In this document: one piece after another, positions 9,178 to 17,446 of the stretch
Layout: every line of letters begins with the position of its first letter
How positions within the stretch are numbered: the first letter of the stretch is position 1
Source: Bradyrhizobium sp.
GTDB taxonomy: Bacteria; Pseudomonadota; Alphaproteobacteria; Rhizobiales; Xanthobacteraceae
DNA: 46,367 nucleotides
Assembly: GCA_028290305.1 (NCBI GenBank)
Contig: JAQGKC010000032.1
Location: forward strand, 1-46,367
Direction: 5' to 3'
Notes under the pieces: generated by a model
What the model was told of the DNA's origin: nothing
Databases searched by the model: none
The model's input: the letters and a program-made list of their open reading frames with translations, nothing else
Made by a program: the position numbers and the translations under genes

Positions 9178-9867
9178 TCAATAGGACGCGATGTTGTCGA
9201 TATGGAAGTGATAGAGTTGGCGCGCAGATCCATACATCCGGAAGTCATCGACTTTGGCTTCGCCGTTGAGTCCGGCACGATGCAAAACGTCAGCCAGCCG
9301 TTCGCGATCGTCCAGCGTCATCGGCTTCTCGATGCAGTCGGTGCCAAGGCTCTTGACGTTGCCCCTGACAAAGATCGTTGCTTCATAGATGGAATCGCCG
9401 AGCGCGTCGCCGGCATTGCCGAGCACGACCAGGCTGCCGGCCTGCGCCATGAAGGCGCTCATGGCGCCGATCGAGCCCTTCACCAGGATATCAATGCCCT
9501 TCATCGAAATGCCGCAACGCGCGGCCGCATCGCCGTCGATGATCAGAAGCCCGCCGCAGCCGGTGGCGCCTGCTGACTGGCTTGCGTCGCCCATGACGTG
9601 AACCGTGCCAGACATCATGTTTTCGGCGACACCCGTACCCGCGTTGCCATGGATCCGGATTGAGGCCTGCTTGTTCATGCCGCCGCAGTAATAGCCGACA
9701 TGGCCGTTGATCTCGACGTCGACAGGCGCGTCGATACCGGCCCCGATCGCGTGCTTGCCTTGCGGATTGTCGATTTGCCAGAGCGTCTCGTTGGTATCCG
9801 GTGGGAGCCGGTGCAGTGCCTCGTTGATTGCGCGCACCGGGATGACGTTCAGGTCATGTGTCGGCAT
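9178..9867 (-). CDS. mgsB: GXGXG-domain subunit of N-methylglutamate synthase (MgsB/GlxC-like)
   Basis: About 229 residues, a right-handed beta-helix of the glutamate synthase C-terminal (GXGXG) family. Repeated glycine-containing coils are obvious: VEINGHVGYYCGGMNKQ, IRIHGNAGTGVAENMMSG, VHVMGDASQSAGATGCGG, LVVLGNAGDALGDS. It has no catalytic residues of its own and packs between the amidotransferase and FMN subunits. The ATG at 9867 shares its last-base overlap (TAATG) with the stop of the amidotransferase gene. A Met five codons upstream is less likely. Confidence 0.85.
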   Translation of the reverse strand: MPTHDLNVIPVRAINEALHRLPPDTNETLWQIDNPQGKHAIGAGIDAPVDVEINGHVGYYCGGMNKQASIRIHGNAGTGVAENMMSGTVHVMGDASQSAGATGCGGLLIIDGDAAARCGISMKGIDILVKGSIGAMSAFMAQAGSLVVLGNAGDALGDSIYEATIFVRGNVKSLGTDCIEKPMTLDDRERLADVLHRAGLNGEAKVDDFRMYGSARQLYHFHIDNIASY

Positions 9868-10763
9868 TAGTGGTGTTCCCAAGCATAAACCGTTGCGGGC
9901 TCCGGCTCAAAGACGCGCGCCTTTTCGATATTTGGGAGCACCGAGAGCGCGCGATACTCGGACCCGAATGCGACGTAGTCATCCGACTCAGCCATGATGG
10001 CAGGCTTGCAAGCGATCGGATCTCTCAGGACGGCAAATCCATTGCGCGTGCCGACCACGAAGGTAAAAAACCCGTCGAGGTCATTGAGGCTCGACGATAG
10101 GGAATCGCGCAGGCTCGCGCCTTGGCTCATGCGCCATGTTAGATAACCAGCGGCAACCTCGGAATCGTTCTGGGTGGAGAAGGCGAGGCCCTCGTGTTGC
10201 AGCGTGCGTCGGACGGCGTTGTGATTGGACAGCGAGCCGTTGTGGACGAGGCACTGATCCTTTCCCGTTGAAAAAGGATGGGCGCCGTCGGTGGTGACAG
10301 CTGATTCCGTCGCCATACGGGTGTGACCGATGGCATGGGTGCCGTGCATGTCGGCAAGGCCGAATTCGCGCGCGACATGCTCGGGCAAGCCGATTTCCTT
10401 GTAGATCTCCATGTTGGAGCCGGCGCTGACGAGTTGAACATCGGCCTTGCGGCGCTTCAACCAGTCAAGCGCCGATGCTTCCTGCAACCGGGGCACGGTC
10501 AGTACGATATGGCTGGAGCGAACGCGGACGGCGATCGGCGCATCCAGCGCGGCTGCGATTTCGCTTTTCAAGCTCTTGGGATCAATGCCGTCGGCGACGC
10601 GCAGCGTCAGCTTGACCTTGTCGGCGTAGCCCGCGCCATAAATGGCAACGCCAGCACTGTCCGGACCGCGCGCGGACATCGTTACCAGCATACGCGACAG
10701 CATATCGCCCAGCGCGGGTTCAAGATCCTTGTTCTTTAAAAATAGTCCGACGATGCCACACAT
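9867..10763 (-). CDS. mgsA: Class II glutamine amidotransferase subunit (MgsA/GlxB-like)
   Basis: 298 residues with N-terminal MCGIVGLF, in which Cys2 becomes the Ntn nucleophile after Met removal. GHTRMATES and the VHNGSLSNHNAVRR segment are the class II amidotransferase substrate loops. It hydrolyses the amide of gamma-glutamylmethylamide (or Gln) and channels the amine to the FMN subunit. It is the first gene of a four-gene minus-strand operon whose stop and start codons overlap or nearly touch. A TTATTTTC/GAAAATAA palindrome lies 64 bp upstream of its start. The operon faces away from the urease locus and is convergent with it. Confidence 0.86.
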   Translation of the reverse strand: MCGIVGLFLKNKDLEPALGDMLSRMLVTMSARGPDSAGVAIYGAGYADKVKLTLRVADGIDPKSLKSEIAAALDAPIAVRVRSSHIVLTVPRLQEASALDWLKRRKADVQLVSAGSNMEIYKEIGLPEHVAREFGLADMHGTHAIGHTRMATESAVTTDGAHPFSTGKDQCLVHNGSLSNHNAVRRTLQHEGLAFSTQNDSEVAAGYLTWRMSQGASLRDSLSSSLNDLDGFFTFVVGTRNGFAVLRDPIACKPAIMAESDDYVAFGSEYRALSVLPNIEKARVFEPEPATVYAWEHH

Positions 10764-10826
10764 GAGTTGGTCCTTTCACGGCCAACTCTAGACAGGGAAA
10801 AAGGCCGTCGTCAACCCTAAGGAATG

Positions 10827-10849
10827 TTATTTTCCTGACAAGAAAATAA
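10827..10849. promoter_or_regulatory. Palindromic operator candidate upstream of mgsABC
   Basis: TTATTTTC, seven bases, GAAAATAA: perfect 8-bp arms in the 122-bp gap between the mgsA-like start and the regulator stop. A related half-palindrome (TTTTC-N7-GAAA) lies upstream of the transporter gene at 11939. It is a plausible binding site for the adjacent XRE-cupin regulator. Confidence 0.55.
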
Positions 10850-10885
10850 GCGCCGAGGCAATCCCATGCACGAAAATCCGTCAGC

Positions 10886-11536
10886 CTATGTTCTGGGAAA
10901 CACGATAATCGACAAATAGGTCATGGGTCGTTTGACCAGAGTTTCTGGACCATGTAGCGCGCCGGAATCGAACAGCATGGAATCGCCAGGACGCAAACGA
11001 TAAGTCTTGTCGCCATGGCGATAAATCACCTCACCCGTCAGCATGTAGATGAACTCCGAACCGGCATGCTGGAATCCGGTAAAGGCCTCGGCTTCCTCCC
11101 TCAGCGTAATGAGATAGGGTTCGACGACGACGTCGCCGCCGATCGCATGCCCGAGAAGCTGGTAGACGTGCCCGACCTTGGTGCCGCGACGTTCGATCAC
11201 GACGCCCTGCTTGGCGCGCACGAATGAACAGTCGCGACGCTCCTCCGATGCGGCAAACAGCAGGCTGAGCGGGACGGTCAGCGCGCTGGCAATGGATTGA
11301 AGGGTTGAAAGCGACGGCGATATCTGGCCGTTCTCGATCTTCGACAGCATACCGGCGGATATGTTGGATGCGTTGGAAAGGTCCGATACCGATAGGTCCT
11401 TTTCTCGCCTGATGGCCCGGATTTTTGCGCCCAAGGCGCGCTCCAGACTGCGCACGCCTTCATGTGGGGCATTCGAGCCGGTTCGAAACTCAACTGGCTC
11501 GTGGCCTGCTTCCGCAGGTGCTGATTTTCTTTTCAT
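10886..11536 (-). CDS. XRE-family transcriptional regulator with cupin domain
   Basis: 216 residues. The N-terminal helix-turn-helix of the Cro/C1 type spans about 32-90 (IRREKDLSVSDLSNASN, then GMLSKIENGQISPSLSTLQ). The C-terminal cupin_2 barrel spans about 130-214 (FIYMLTGEVIYRHGDKTYRL, RPGDSMLFDSGALHG). Such proteins (PuuR-like) sense small amines, amino acids or their derivatives through the cupin pocket. It sits between the mgs operon and the divergent amide-transport/dimethylformamidase operon, so it is the natural local regulator of both. The ligand is not known; gamma-glutamylmethylamide, N-methylglutamate or methylamine are guesses. Confidence 0.85.
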   Translation of the reverse strand: MKRKSAPAEAGHEPVEFRTGSNAPHEGVRSLERALGAKIRAIRREKDLSVSDLSNASNISAGMLSKIENGQISPSLSTLQSIASALTVPLSLLFAASEERRDCSFVRAKQGVVIERRGTKVGHVYQLLGHAIGGDVVVEPYLITLREEAEAFTGFQHAGSEFIYMLTGEVIYRHGDKTYRLRPGDSMLFDSGALHGPETLVKRPMTYLSIIVFPRT

Positions 11537-11973
11537 CGTGGATCCCCCGGTGATGTATTTCTCTCCCTAACACAAACTGTACCGCCGCTGACGATGACTT
11601 TTTGAGCGCAATCGGCGCCGGTGGAAATTAATAAATGGTCGTGGACCGACGAACCCAAAACTTTACGCTGCATCGTCACGGGCCGTTTCCATCATCTCGT
11701 TTCGATTTTTCGCGGCGTCGTTCCAAAACATTAAACCGTTTTCCCTGTCGAGAGAATTGTCGCGCATGCCCGCTTACGGGACACCGGCGGCTGGGTGTGT
11801 TTGCACACATAGCAGGCGAGATGGTCTGTCCTGCGCCACCTTCCGTGAAAAATTTAGGGCGCTGCCAATTGCGTTATCCATAGTGCACAAAATTTACCCT
11901 TGAGAAACCCTCGGTTCTCCGTATCGTCTAGAAATAAGTTTTCGTAGTAAGAAATCCACCACAGGAGCTGAAA
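11537..11973 (+). promoter_or_regulatory. Divergent control region for regulator and transport operon
   Basis: This gap of 437 bases is AT-richer than its surroundings and has no credible gene. It must carry the promoters of the XRE-cupin gene (leftward) and of the transporter/dimethylformamidase operon (rightward). A TTTTC-N7-GAAA dyad lies at 11939-11955, with an imperfect hairpin at 11902-11919. I found no sigma-54 consensus in it. Confidence 0.5.
11939..11955. promoter_or_regulatory. Second TTTTC-N7-GAAA dyad, upstream of transporter operon
   Basis: TTTTC, GTAGTAA, GAAAT resembles the longer perfect palindrome at 10827-10849 in spacing and half-site. It overlaps the region about 20-35 bp before the substrate-binding protein ATG, where a repressor would block transcription or early elongation. 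Confidence 0.4.
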
Positions 11974-13290
11974 ATGCGGGCGAGTCGTCGATCGTTTCTT
12001 AAGACAACGGCGCTGGGTATCGGCGCGGCGGCCGCCACGCCGTATATATTTGTGCGCAACATCGATCAGGCGTGGGGCGCTCAGTCGTGGGTAAAGAAGG
12101 GCGAGCCGATCAAGGTCGGCTTGCTGTTCTCGCTTTCGGGAGGACTTGCTGTTCCGGAAGAAGATTCGACGCTGGTGATGCAGTACGCAATCGATGAGAT
12201 CAACAAGGCTGGCGGGGTCGCTGGGATGCCGATCGAACCGGTGATCGTCGATGCCAAGTCCGACTTCAACGTCTATTCGGAAAAAACCAAAGAACTGATC
12301 CTTCGCAACAAGGTGGTCTCTATCTTCGGCTGCTACACGTCGGCGAGCCGCAAGGCGATTCTGCCCACCGTGATGGCCCAGGATCATTTGCTTTACTACC
12401 CGACCTGCTACGAGGGTGCGGAGTGCACGCAGAATACGATCTGCACCGGTCCCCTGGCCAATCAGCATTCCAAGGATCTCATTCCATATATGGTGCAGCA
12501 GTTCGGCAAGAAGGTATTTTTTGTCGGTTCGAACTACGTCTGGCCGAAGGAGTCGAACAAGAACGCCAAGGTCTGGCTTCAGCAGGCCGGCGGCGAACTG
12601 CTCGGCGAAGAGTACATTCCGCTTGGTGGCTCCGAATTTGGCCCGGTGTTGAACAAAATCCGTGATGCCAAGCCGAATTTCATCTTCTCAACCGTGGTTG
12701 GCGCTTCCGACATCGCTTTCCATAAGCAGTTCAAGCAGGAGGGCTTCAAGGTAGACTCCATGCCGATCGCCGCCCTGACAACCGGTGAAATTGAAACTCG
12801 CGCCATGGGCAATGAATTCGGCGCCGGCCACTTCCTTTCGGCACCGTATTTTCAGGGGCTGGATAATCCAACGAACCACAAGTTCGTGGAAGGATTTCTC
12901 AAAAGCAAATACGGCAAGAATGGCACCACCCACTACAACATGGAGGAGACTTATCTCTCCGCCTATGTGTTCAAGTACGGGGTTGAAAAGGCCATCAAGG
13001 TTGTCGGCCTTGAGGGCCTGACGCCGCGCGCGATCCGCGACCACTCCGGCGGTCTGCGCGTTGAAGACGACGTCTCACCCGAGGGGCTGATCTGGATCGA
13101 CGATCAGAATTTCAACACCTGGCTCAAGCCGAAGATCGGGCAATGCCAGGCCGATGGCAGCTTCAAGATCGTCAAGGCTTCGGACGCACACGTCGCGCCG
13201 GATCCCTATTCGATCTATCCCGACCTTGGAAAATGCACCGCCGATGGCCTCAAGGCGCCCGACGGCAAGGTGCGCAAGAGCGTGATCTGA
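11974..13290 (+). CDS. Urea/short-chain amide ABC transporter substrate-binding protein (UrtA/FmdD-like)
   Basis: 438 residues with a Tat-type signal at the N-terminus (SRRSFLKTTALG), then a periplasmic binding fold of the UrtA family. Conserved segments include FGCYTSASRKAILPTV, YYPTCYEGAECTQN and FFVGSNYVWPKESN. UrtA binds urea; the related FmdD of methylotrophs binds short amides. Its place immediately upstream of dimethylformamidase suggests the ligand here is formamide, N-methylformamide or dimethylformamide. The AGGAG ribosome site precedes ATG 11974. It is the first gene of a five-gene importer followed by the enzyme genes. Confidence 0.88.
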   Translation: MRASRRSFLKTTALGIGAAAATPYIFVRNIDQAWGAQSWVKKGEPIKVGLLFSLSGGLAVPEEDSTLVMQYAIDEINKAGGVAGMPIEPVIVDAKSDFNVYSEKTKELILRNKVVSIFGCYTSASRKAILPTVMAQDHLLYYPTCYEGAECTQNTICTGPLANQHSKDLIPYMVQQFGKKVFFVGSNYVWPKESNKNAKVWLQQAGGELLGEEYIPLGGSEFGPVLNKIRDAKPNFIFSTVVGASDIAFHKQFKQEGFKVDSMPIAALTTGEIETRAMGNEFGAGHFLSAPYFQGLDNPTNHKFVEGFLKSKYGKNGTTHYNMEETYLSAYVFKYGVEKAIKVVGLEGLTPRAIRDHSGGLRVEDDVSPEGLIWIDDQNFNTWLKPKIGQCQADGSFKIVKASDAHVAPDPYSIYPDLGKCTADGLKAPDGKVRKSVI

Positions 13291-13331
13291 GGCGGTCGCT
13301 GTCGTCTCTGTCGATACCGATGTCTGCGATG

Positions 13332-13358
13332 GCGGCCCCGCTGGATGCAAGGGGCCGC
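13332..13358 (+). terminator. Hairpin between binding-protein and permease genes
   Basis: GCGGCCCC and GGGGCCGC form an 8-bp stem with an 11-base loop, with no T run. It lies in the 150-bp gap after the binding-protein stop. Such hairpins usually protect or partly terminate transcripts so that the binding protein is made in excess over the membrane parts. Confidence 0.5.
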
Positions 13359-13440
13359 TGTCAGCAGGCGTCGAGCAAAACGAAGCGTGAAGAGCGGGAT
13401 CGCGATCGATCGCCGATGCTGCCGTTGAGGTAGAGCGAAA

Positions 13441-14343
13441 ATGGCTTTGGGATCATTCTTTGGCTCGTTTGACTTGAGCGCGTTTTTCAACGCGCTGATC
13501 CTCGGCATCAGCATCGCCAGCATCTGGCTGATCGCCGCACTCGGGCTCACCATCATCTATGGAACGGCGGGGGTCATCAACATGGCCCACGGCGAATTTA
13601 TCATGCTGGGCGCCTACAGCTCGTACATGCTGCAGAACTATGTGGGCCTGCCGTTCCTGCTTTGCGTTCCGGCGGCTTTCATCATCGTCGGCGCTGTGGG
13701 CCTTGTGCTGGAGCGCGGCCTCATTCGCTATCTCTACAAGCGTCCGCTAGATACGCTTCTGGCGACTTTCGGCGTATCGCTGGTGCTCATGCAGGGGGTC
13801 CGTCTGATCTTCGGAAGCGATCCGAAATATCTGGCCGTACCATCGATCTTTACGAGCAATTTCCAGCTTGGCTTTGTCAATATCTCCGCTTTCAGAGTGA
13901 TCGTCCTGGCCATTACGATCGCGCTGGTCGTGGCGCTGTGGGCACTGTTCTATCGTACCCGTTTCGGTGTCCAGGTCCGCGCCGTGATGCAGGACAAGGA
14001 AATGGCAGCGTCCTTCGGCATCAATTCCGACCGGGTCTACATGCTGACATTTGCGATCGGGGCGGGCCTTGCGGGTCTTGCGGGCTCGCTGTTCGGCGTC
14101 CTCAACATCGTGCTTCCGACCATGGGTGCCGGTTACGTGGTCCAGGCATTCCTGGTCGTCGTGGTCGGCGGGGGCACCCTTGCCGGGAGCGTCGTCGCAG
14201 GAGGTGCCACCGGGGAACTGCAATCGATTTTCGCCTACTTTACCAACGACACGTTCGCTCGCTTCGTTCTCTATGTCCTGATCGTCGTGTTCCTCCGCAT
14301 TCGTCCGCAAGGGTTGTTCGCTCCATCAGCGACACGACGCTAG
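13441..14343 (+). CDS. Branched-chain/urea-type ABC transporter permease (UrtB-like)
   Basis: 300 residues with about eight hydrophobic helices, LivH/UrtB family. Signatures are LGLTIIYGTAGVINMAHGEF near residue 35 and the coupling segment FRTRFGVQVRA-type (here YRTRFGVQVRAVMQDKEMAASFGIN). It forms half of the membrane channel of the amide importer. The start ATG 13441 gives a complete first membrane segment. The next permease begins 36 bp after its stop. Confidence 0.88.
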   Translation: MALGSFFGSFDLSAFFNALILGISIASIWLIAALGLTIIYGTAGVINMAHGEFIMLGAYSSYMLQNYVGLPFLLCVPAAFIIVGAVGLVLERGLIRYLYKRPLDTLLATFGVSLVLMQGVRLIFGSDPKYLAVPSIFTSNFQLGFVNISAFRVIVLAITIALVVALWALFYRTRFGVQVRAVMQDKEMAASFGINSDRVYMLTFAIGAGLAGLAGSLFGVLNIVLPTMGAGYVVQAFLVVVVGGGTLAGSVVAGGATGELQSIFAYFTNDTFARFVLYVLIVVFLRIRPQGLFAPSATRR

Positions 14344-14379
14344 CGCTTCCGGATATCGAGACTGAGGAGCAAACTAAAG

Positions 14380-15483
14380 ATGAACATCTACCACAATGTC
14401 AAAGCGCAATGGCTGGCCTACGGGGCATTCTTTGTGCTGCTCGCAGTGGTTCCGATATTCGTCAGTGATTCGTTTCTCCTCAATCAGTTCGCGTCCTATG
14501 GCGTGTTCGGCATGCTCGCCCTGTCGATCAGTCTGTGCTGGGGCTTTGGCGGCATTCTCAATCTGGGTCTGGGAATTCCGTTTGGTCTTGGCGCCTACGG
14601 CATGGCGATGACGATGCAGATGCAGACGCAGGACGCGTCGAATCCGATCCCGCCGTTCATGCTGAACAACAGCCTCGATCACCTCCCGCTGTTCTGGGAG
14701 CCGTTCCGCAACACCGCACTGGGCATCATTCTGGCGCTCGTCGTGCCGACGCTGTTTTGCGCGATTTTCGGCGGGCTGATGTTCCGCGCCCGGGTTTCAG
14801 GTCCGTTCTTTGCGATCATGACGCTGGCGATGTTGAGCGCATGGTACACGTTGATCCTCGATATTCAGCCTTACACAAACGGCGCCAACGGCATCACGCC
14901 TCCGTCGCCTCTCAAGCTGGGCGAATATGTCGTCGATCCCTACAGCCCGGTGGCTTACTGGTCGGTGTTGGCGTTGCTGACAATTGCGACTGTCGGCGCC
15001 AAGCTGATGACCTTGAGCCGCTTCGGCCTGGTGGTGCAGGCGGTGCGCGGCGATGCCGAACGGGTGCGTTTTCTCGGCTATAACGTCGCCGATTACGAAA
15101 CGACGGTGTACACAATCTCGGGATTCATAGCCGCCATTGCAGGATGCTGTTGGGTCGTTCTTACGCAATACGTCTCCCCGGCGCAGTTCGACACCACATT
15201 CAGTCTGTCGATGGTGATCTGGGCGGGCATCGGCGGTCGCCTGTCGTTGATCGGAGCGATCATCGGAGCCTTCCTCATCCAGGGTGCGCAAAGCTATCTC
15301 GGCGACACCTTCCTCAACACATGGCTGTTGGTCCTCGGAGCGTTCTTTATTCTGGTCGTCCGCTTCCTGCCGAAAGGACTGGCGGGTCTGCTCGAGAGCA
15401 TTCTCGGCCGCTTTACGTGGCGTTCGAAGAGCAAGGGCAACGGCGTCTCGGCGCATCGCCTCTATCCGCAGCCCGGCGAATAA
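14380..15483 (+). CDS. Branched-chain/urea-type ABC transporter permease (UrtC-like)
   Basis: 367 residues, LivM/UrtC family, with about ten hydrophobic segments. The typical LNLGLGIPFGLGAYGMAM region replaces the usual NLGHGAFFALGAY. The cytoplasmic coupling loop SRFGLVVQAVRGDAERVRFLGYN is near residue 215. It pairs with the preceding UrtB-like permease. A strong AAGGAGG site for the next gene begins one base before its stop codon ends, so the operon is continuous. Confidence 0.88.
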   Translation: MNIYHNVKAQWLAYGAFFVLLAVVPIFVSDSFLLNQFASYGVFGMLALSISLCWGFGGILNLGLGIPFGLGAYGMAMTMQMQTQDASNPIPPFMLNNSLDHLPLFWEPFRNTALGIILALVVPTLFCAIFGGLMFRARVSGPFFAIMTLAMLSAWYTLILDIQPYTNGANGITPPSPLKLGEYVVDPYSPVAYWSVLALLTIATVGAKLMTLSRFGLVVQAVRGDAERVRFLGYNVADYETTVYTISGFIAAIAGCCWVVLTQYVSPAQFDTTFSLSMVIWAGIGGRLSLIGAIIGAFLIQGAQSYLGDTFLNTWLLVLGAFFILVVRFLPKGLAGLLESILGRFTWRSKSKGNGVSAHRLYPQPGE

Positions 15484-15496
15484 GGAGGATCGAGCG

Positions 15497-16237
15497 ATGG
15501 GCTTTCTGGAGATCAAGAACCTCTGCAAGAGTTTCGACGCCACCGCCGTCATCAACGATTTCAGCATCGAGATCGTCGAGCAAACGTTGTGCTGCCTGGT
15601 CGGGCCGAACGGAGCGGGCAAGACCACCACGATGGATCTGATCACGGGCCGTCAGAAGCCGACCTCGGGGCAAATCCTCTTTTGCGACGATGACATCACC
15701 GGCCTCGACGAGCACACGATCGCGCGTCGCGGGATTGGTCGCAAGTTTCAGGTCCCCGCGGTATTTCGAGATCTCTCGGTCCGCCAGAATCTCGAGGTGG
15801 CGTACAGCCGCAGCACAAATCCGCTGAAGAATATCTTCCGCTTCGGTGAGCCTGGATTTTCCCAAAGGCTGGAGCAGGTGGTGGCGCAGACCGGTCTCGC
15901 CGAACGACTCGACGTCGAGGCGGGAATTCTGTCACATGGAGAAACCCAATGGCTCGAGATCGGAATGGTCCTGATGCAGGATCCACGCCTGCTGTTACTC
16001 GACGAGCCTGTCGCCGGAATGACCGAAGCGGAGATCGAGAAGACCGTATCGATCTTCAAGGATCTCAAGAAGACCAAAACACTGGTGGTGGTCGAGCACG
16101 ACATGGCGTTCGTGCGCGAGATAGCTGATGTCGTTACGGTGATGCATATGGGGAGCCTGCTTGCGCAGGGCCCCATCAGCGAAATCGAGGCCAATGCACG
16201 CGTCCGCGAGGTCTATCTCGGCGATGCGGAGGCCTGA
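15497..16237 (+). CDS. ABC transporter ATP-binding protein (UrtD/LivG-like)
   Basis: 246 residues from ATG 15497, behind AAGGAGG. Walker A GPNGAGKTTT, Walker B LLLLDEPVAGM and switch His in VVVEHDMAFVRE are intact. The signature motif is LSHGETQWLEIG rather than the usual LSGGQ; this SHGE form is typical of UrtD proteins. The open frame extends further upstream in ureC-like style but is not homologous there. It energises uptake with the UrtE-like partner that overlaps its stop by one base (TGATG). Confidence 0.88.
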   Translation: MGFLEIKNLCKSFDATAVINDFSIEIVEQTLCCLVGPNGAGKTTTMDLITGRQKPTSGQILFCDDDITGLDEHTIARRGIGRKFQVPAVFRDLSVRQNLEVAYSRSTNPLKNIFRFGEPGFSQRLEQVVAQTGLAERLDVEAGILSHGETQWLEIGMVLMQDPRLLLLDEPVAGMTEAEIEKTVSIFKDLKKTKTLVVVEHDMAFVREIADVVTVMHMGSLLAQGPISEIEANARVREVYLGDAEA

Positions 16238-16938
16238 TGATGTTGCTCTCGATGAACAACGTCACATCCTACTACGGCAAGACGCCTATCCTGAAGGACT
16301 TCTCCTTTGGGCTCGAGGAAGGCAAATGCCTCTGCGTTCTCGGCCGTAACGGAGTGGGCAAGACTACCCTGATGCGAACGATCATGGGATTGACCGACCG
16401 TTCCGTTGGCGAAATTGTTGTCAACGGCCGCAACATCAGCGGAGATGAAACCTATCAACGGGCCAAGCTCGGGATCGGCTATGTACCTCAGGGGCGCGGC
16501 ATTCTGTCGGAATTCACCGTCCGCGAGAACATTCTGCTCGGCACGTTCGCACGATCTGACGGCGTTCCGGACGTTCCCGAAATCTGTCTGCGGCTATTCC
16601 CTTATCTGAAGGCCAATCTGGATCGACGCGCCGGTCTGCTGTCGGGAGGGCAGAAGCAACAGCTCGCTATCGCGCGCGCGCTCGCCGTCGATCCCAAAGT
16701 GCTGCTGCTCGATGAGCCGACCGAAGGCATTCAGCCGAATATCGTCCATGAGATCGGCGAGACGCTGCTGATGCTGAACAAGGAATTCGGCATTACGCTT
16801 CTGTTGACGGAACAGCACATCAAGGTGGCGCGACGGCTCGGCGACGATTTTCTGATGGTCGATAACGGACGAGTTGTCGCCAGCGGCGCGATAGCCGGCC
16901 TCGATGCCGCATTGATCCAGAAGCATCTCACAATCTAG
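16237..16938 (+). CDS. ABC transporter ATP-binding protein (UrtE/LivF-like)
   Basis: 233 residues. Walker A GRNGVGKTTL, signature LSGGQKQQLAIARAL, Walker B VLLLDEPTEGIQPN, switch His in LLTEQHIKVAR. LivF/UrtE family proteins of 230-240 residues partner with UrtD. The first ATG overlaps the upstream stop; a second ATG three bases later is equally possible. The gene ends 19 bp before the dimethylformamidase small subunit, which ties transport to that enzyme. Confidence 0.88.
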   Translation: MMLLSMNNVTSYYGKTPILKDFSFGLEEGKCLCVLGRNGVGKTTLMRTIMGLTDRSVGEIVVNGRNISGDETYQRAKLGIGYVPQGRGILSEFTVRENILLGTFARSDGVPDVPEICLRLFPYLKANLDRRAGLLSGGQKQQLAIARALAVDPKVLLLDEPTEGIQPNIVHEIGETLLMLNKEFGITLLLTEQHIKVARRLGDDFLMVDNGRVVASGAIAGLDAALIQKHLTI

Positions 16939-16957
16939 TTCAACCAGGAGGACTCCG

Positions 16958-17398
16958 ATGATTCCAATTCCTCGAAAATCGACTGCCGACGCTCAGCGCA
17001 TGATGAAGGTGCACAAGGAGTGCATCGACTCGATGAAGGGCGTCGCGGGAAACTCGGTCTTGAAGTGCGCAACGCCGGGCGACACCACCACGGTAACGGG
17101 CGGCATCCACGAGGATTTCCAGCTCAACCGCGTGTTGCTTCGGATGCGTGCCCAACCGGCCAAGGGGAAGCTCGTCGTGGTCTGCACCAAGATCGAAAAG
17201 GAATGGCGGATCGCGCGCCTCTCCGGCATTCGCGGCGTACCGCCGGAGTTCGTCACCGACAAGGTTTACGACAATGAGCAGGACCCGCAGCACGATATCT
17301 TCGTCATGCGGCTCGACGAGTTTGCCGAGACCGACGGATTTCCGGAGCACTTCAGGGAAGGCTGGAAACGTAGAGACGATTTCTGGACTGTCACCTGA
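16958..17398 (+). CDS. dmfA1: N,N-dimethylformamidase small (alpha/light) subunit
   Basis: 146 residues, small helical protein preceded by an AGGAGG site. Identification rests on its place directly before the unmistakable large subunit, the matching size (about 130 residues in Paracoccus DmfA1) and a similar composition with an arginine/glutamate-rich C-terminal half. The small subunit has no catalytic residues; it packs on the large chain. The protein contains a KCATPGDTTTVTGGIHEDF segment that I do not recognise from characterised small subunits, so it may be a diverged form. Confidence 0.75.
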   Translation: MIPIPRKSTADAQRMMKVHKECIDSMKGVAGNSVLKCATPGDTTTVTGGIHEDFQLNRVLLRMRAQPAKGKLVVVCTKIEKEWRIARLSGIRGVPPEFVTDKVYDNEQDPQHDIFVMRLDEFAETDGFPEHFREGWKRRDDFWTVT

Positions 17399-17446
17399 AC
17401 CTTCGCCTGCTGTGCACTAACGGTCGCTATTTTTGAGGATAAAGCC

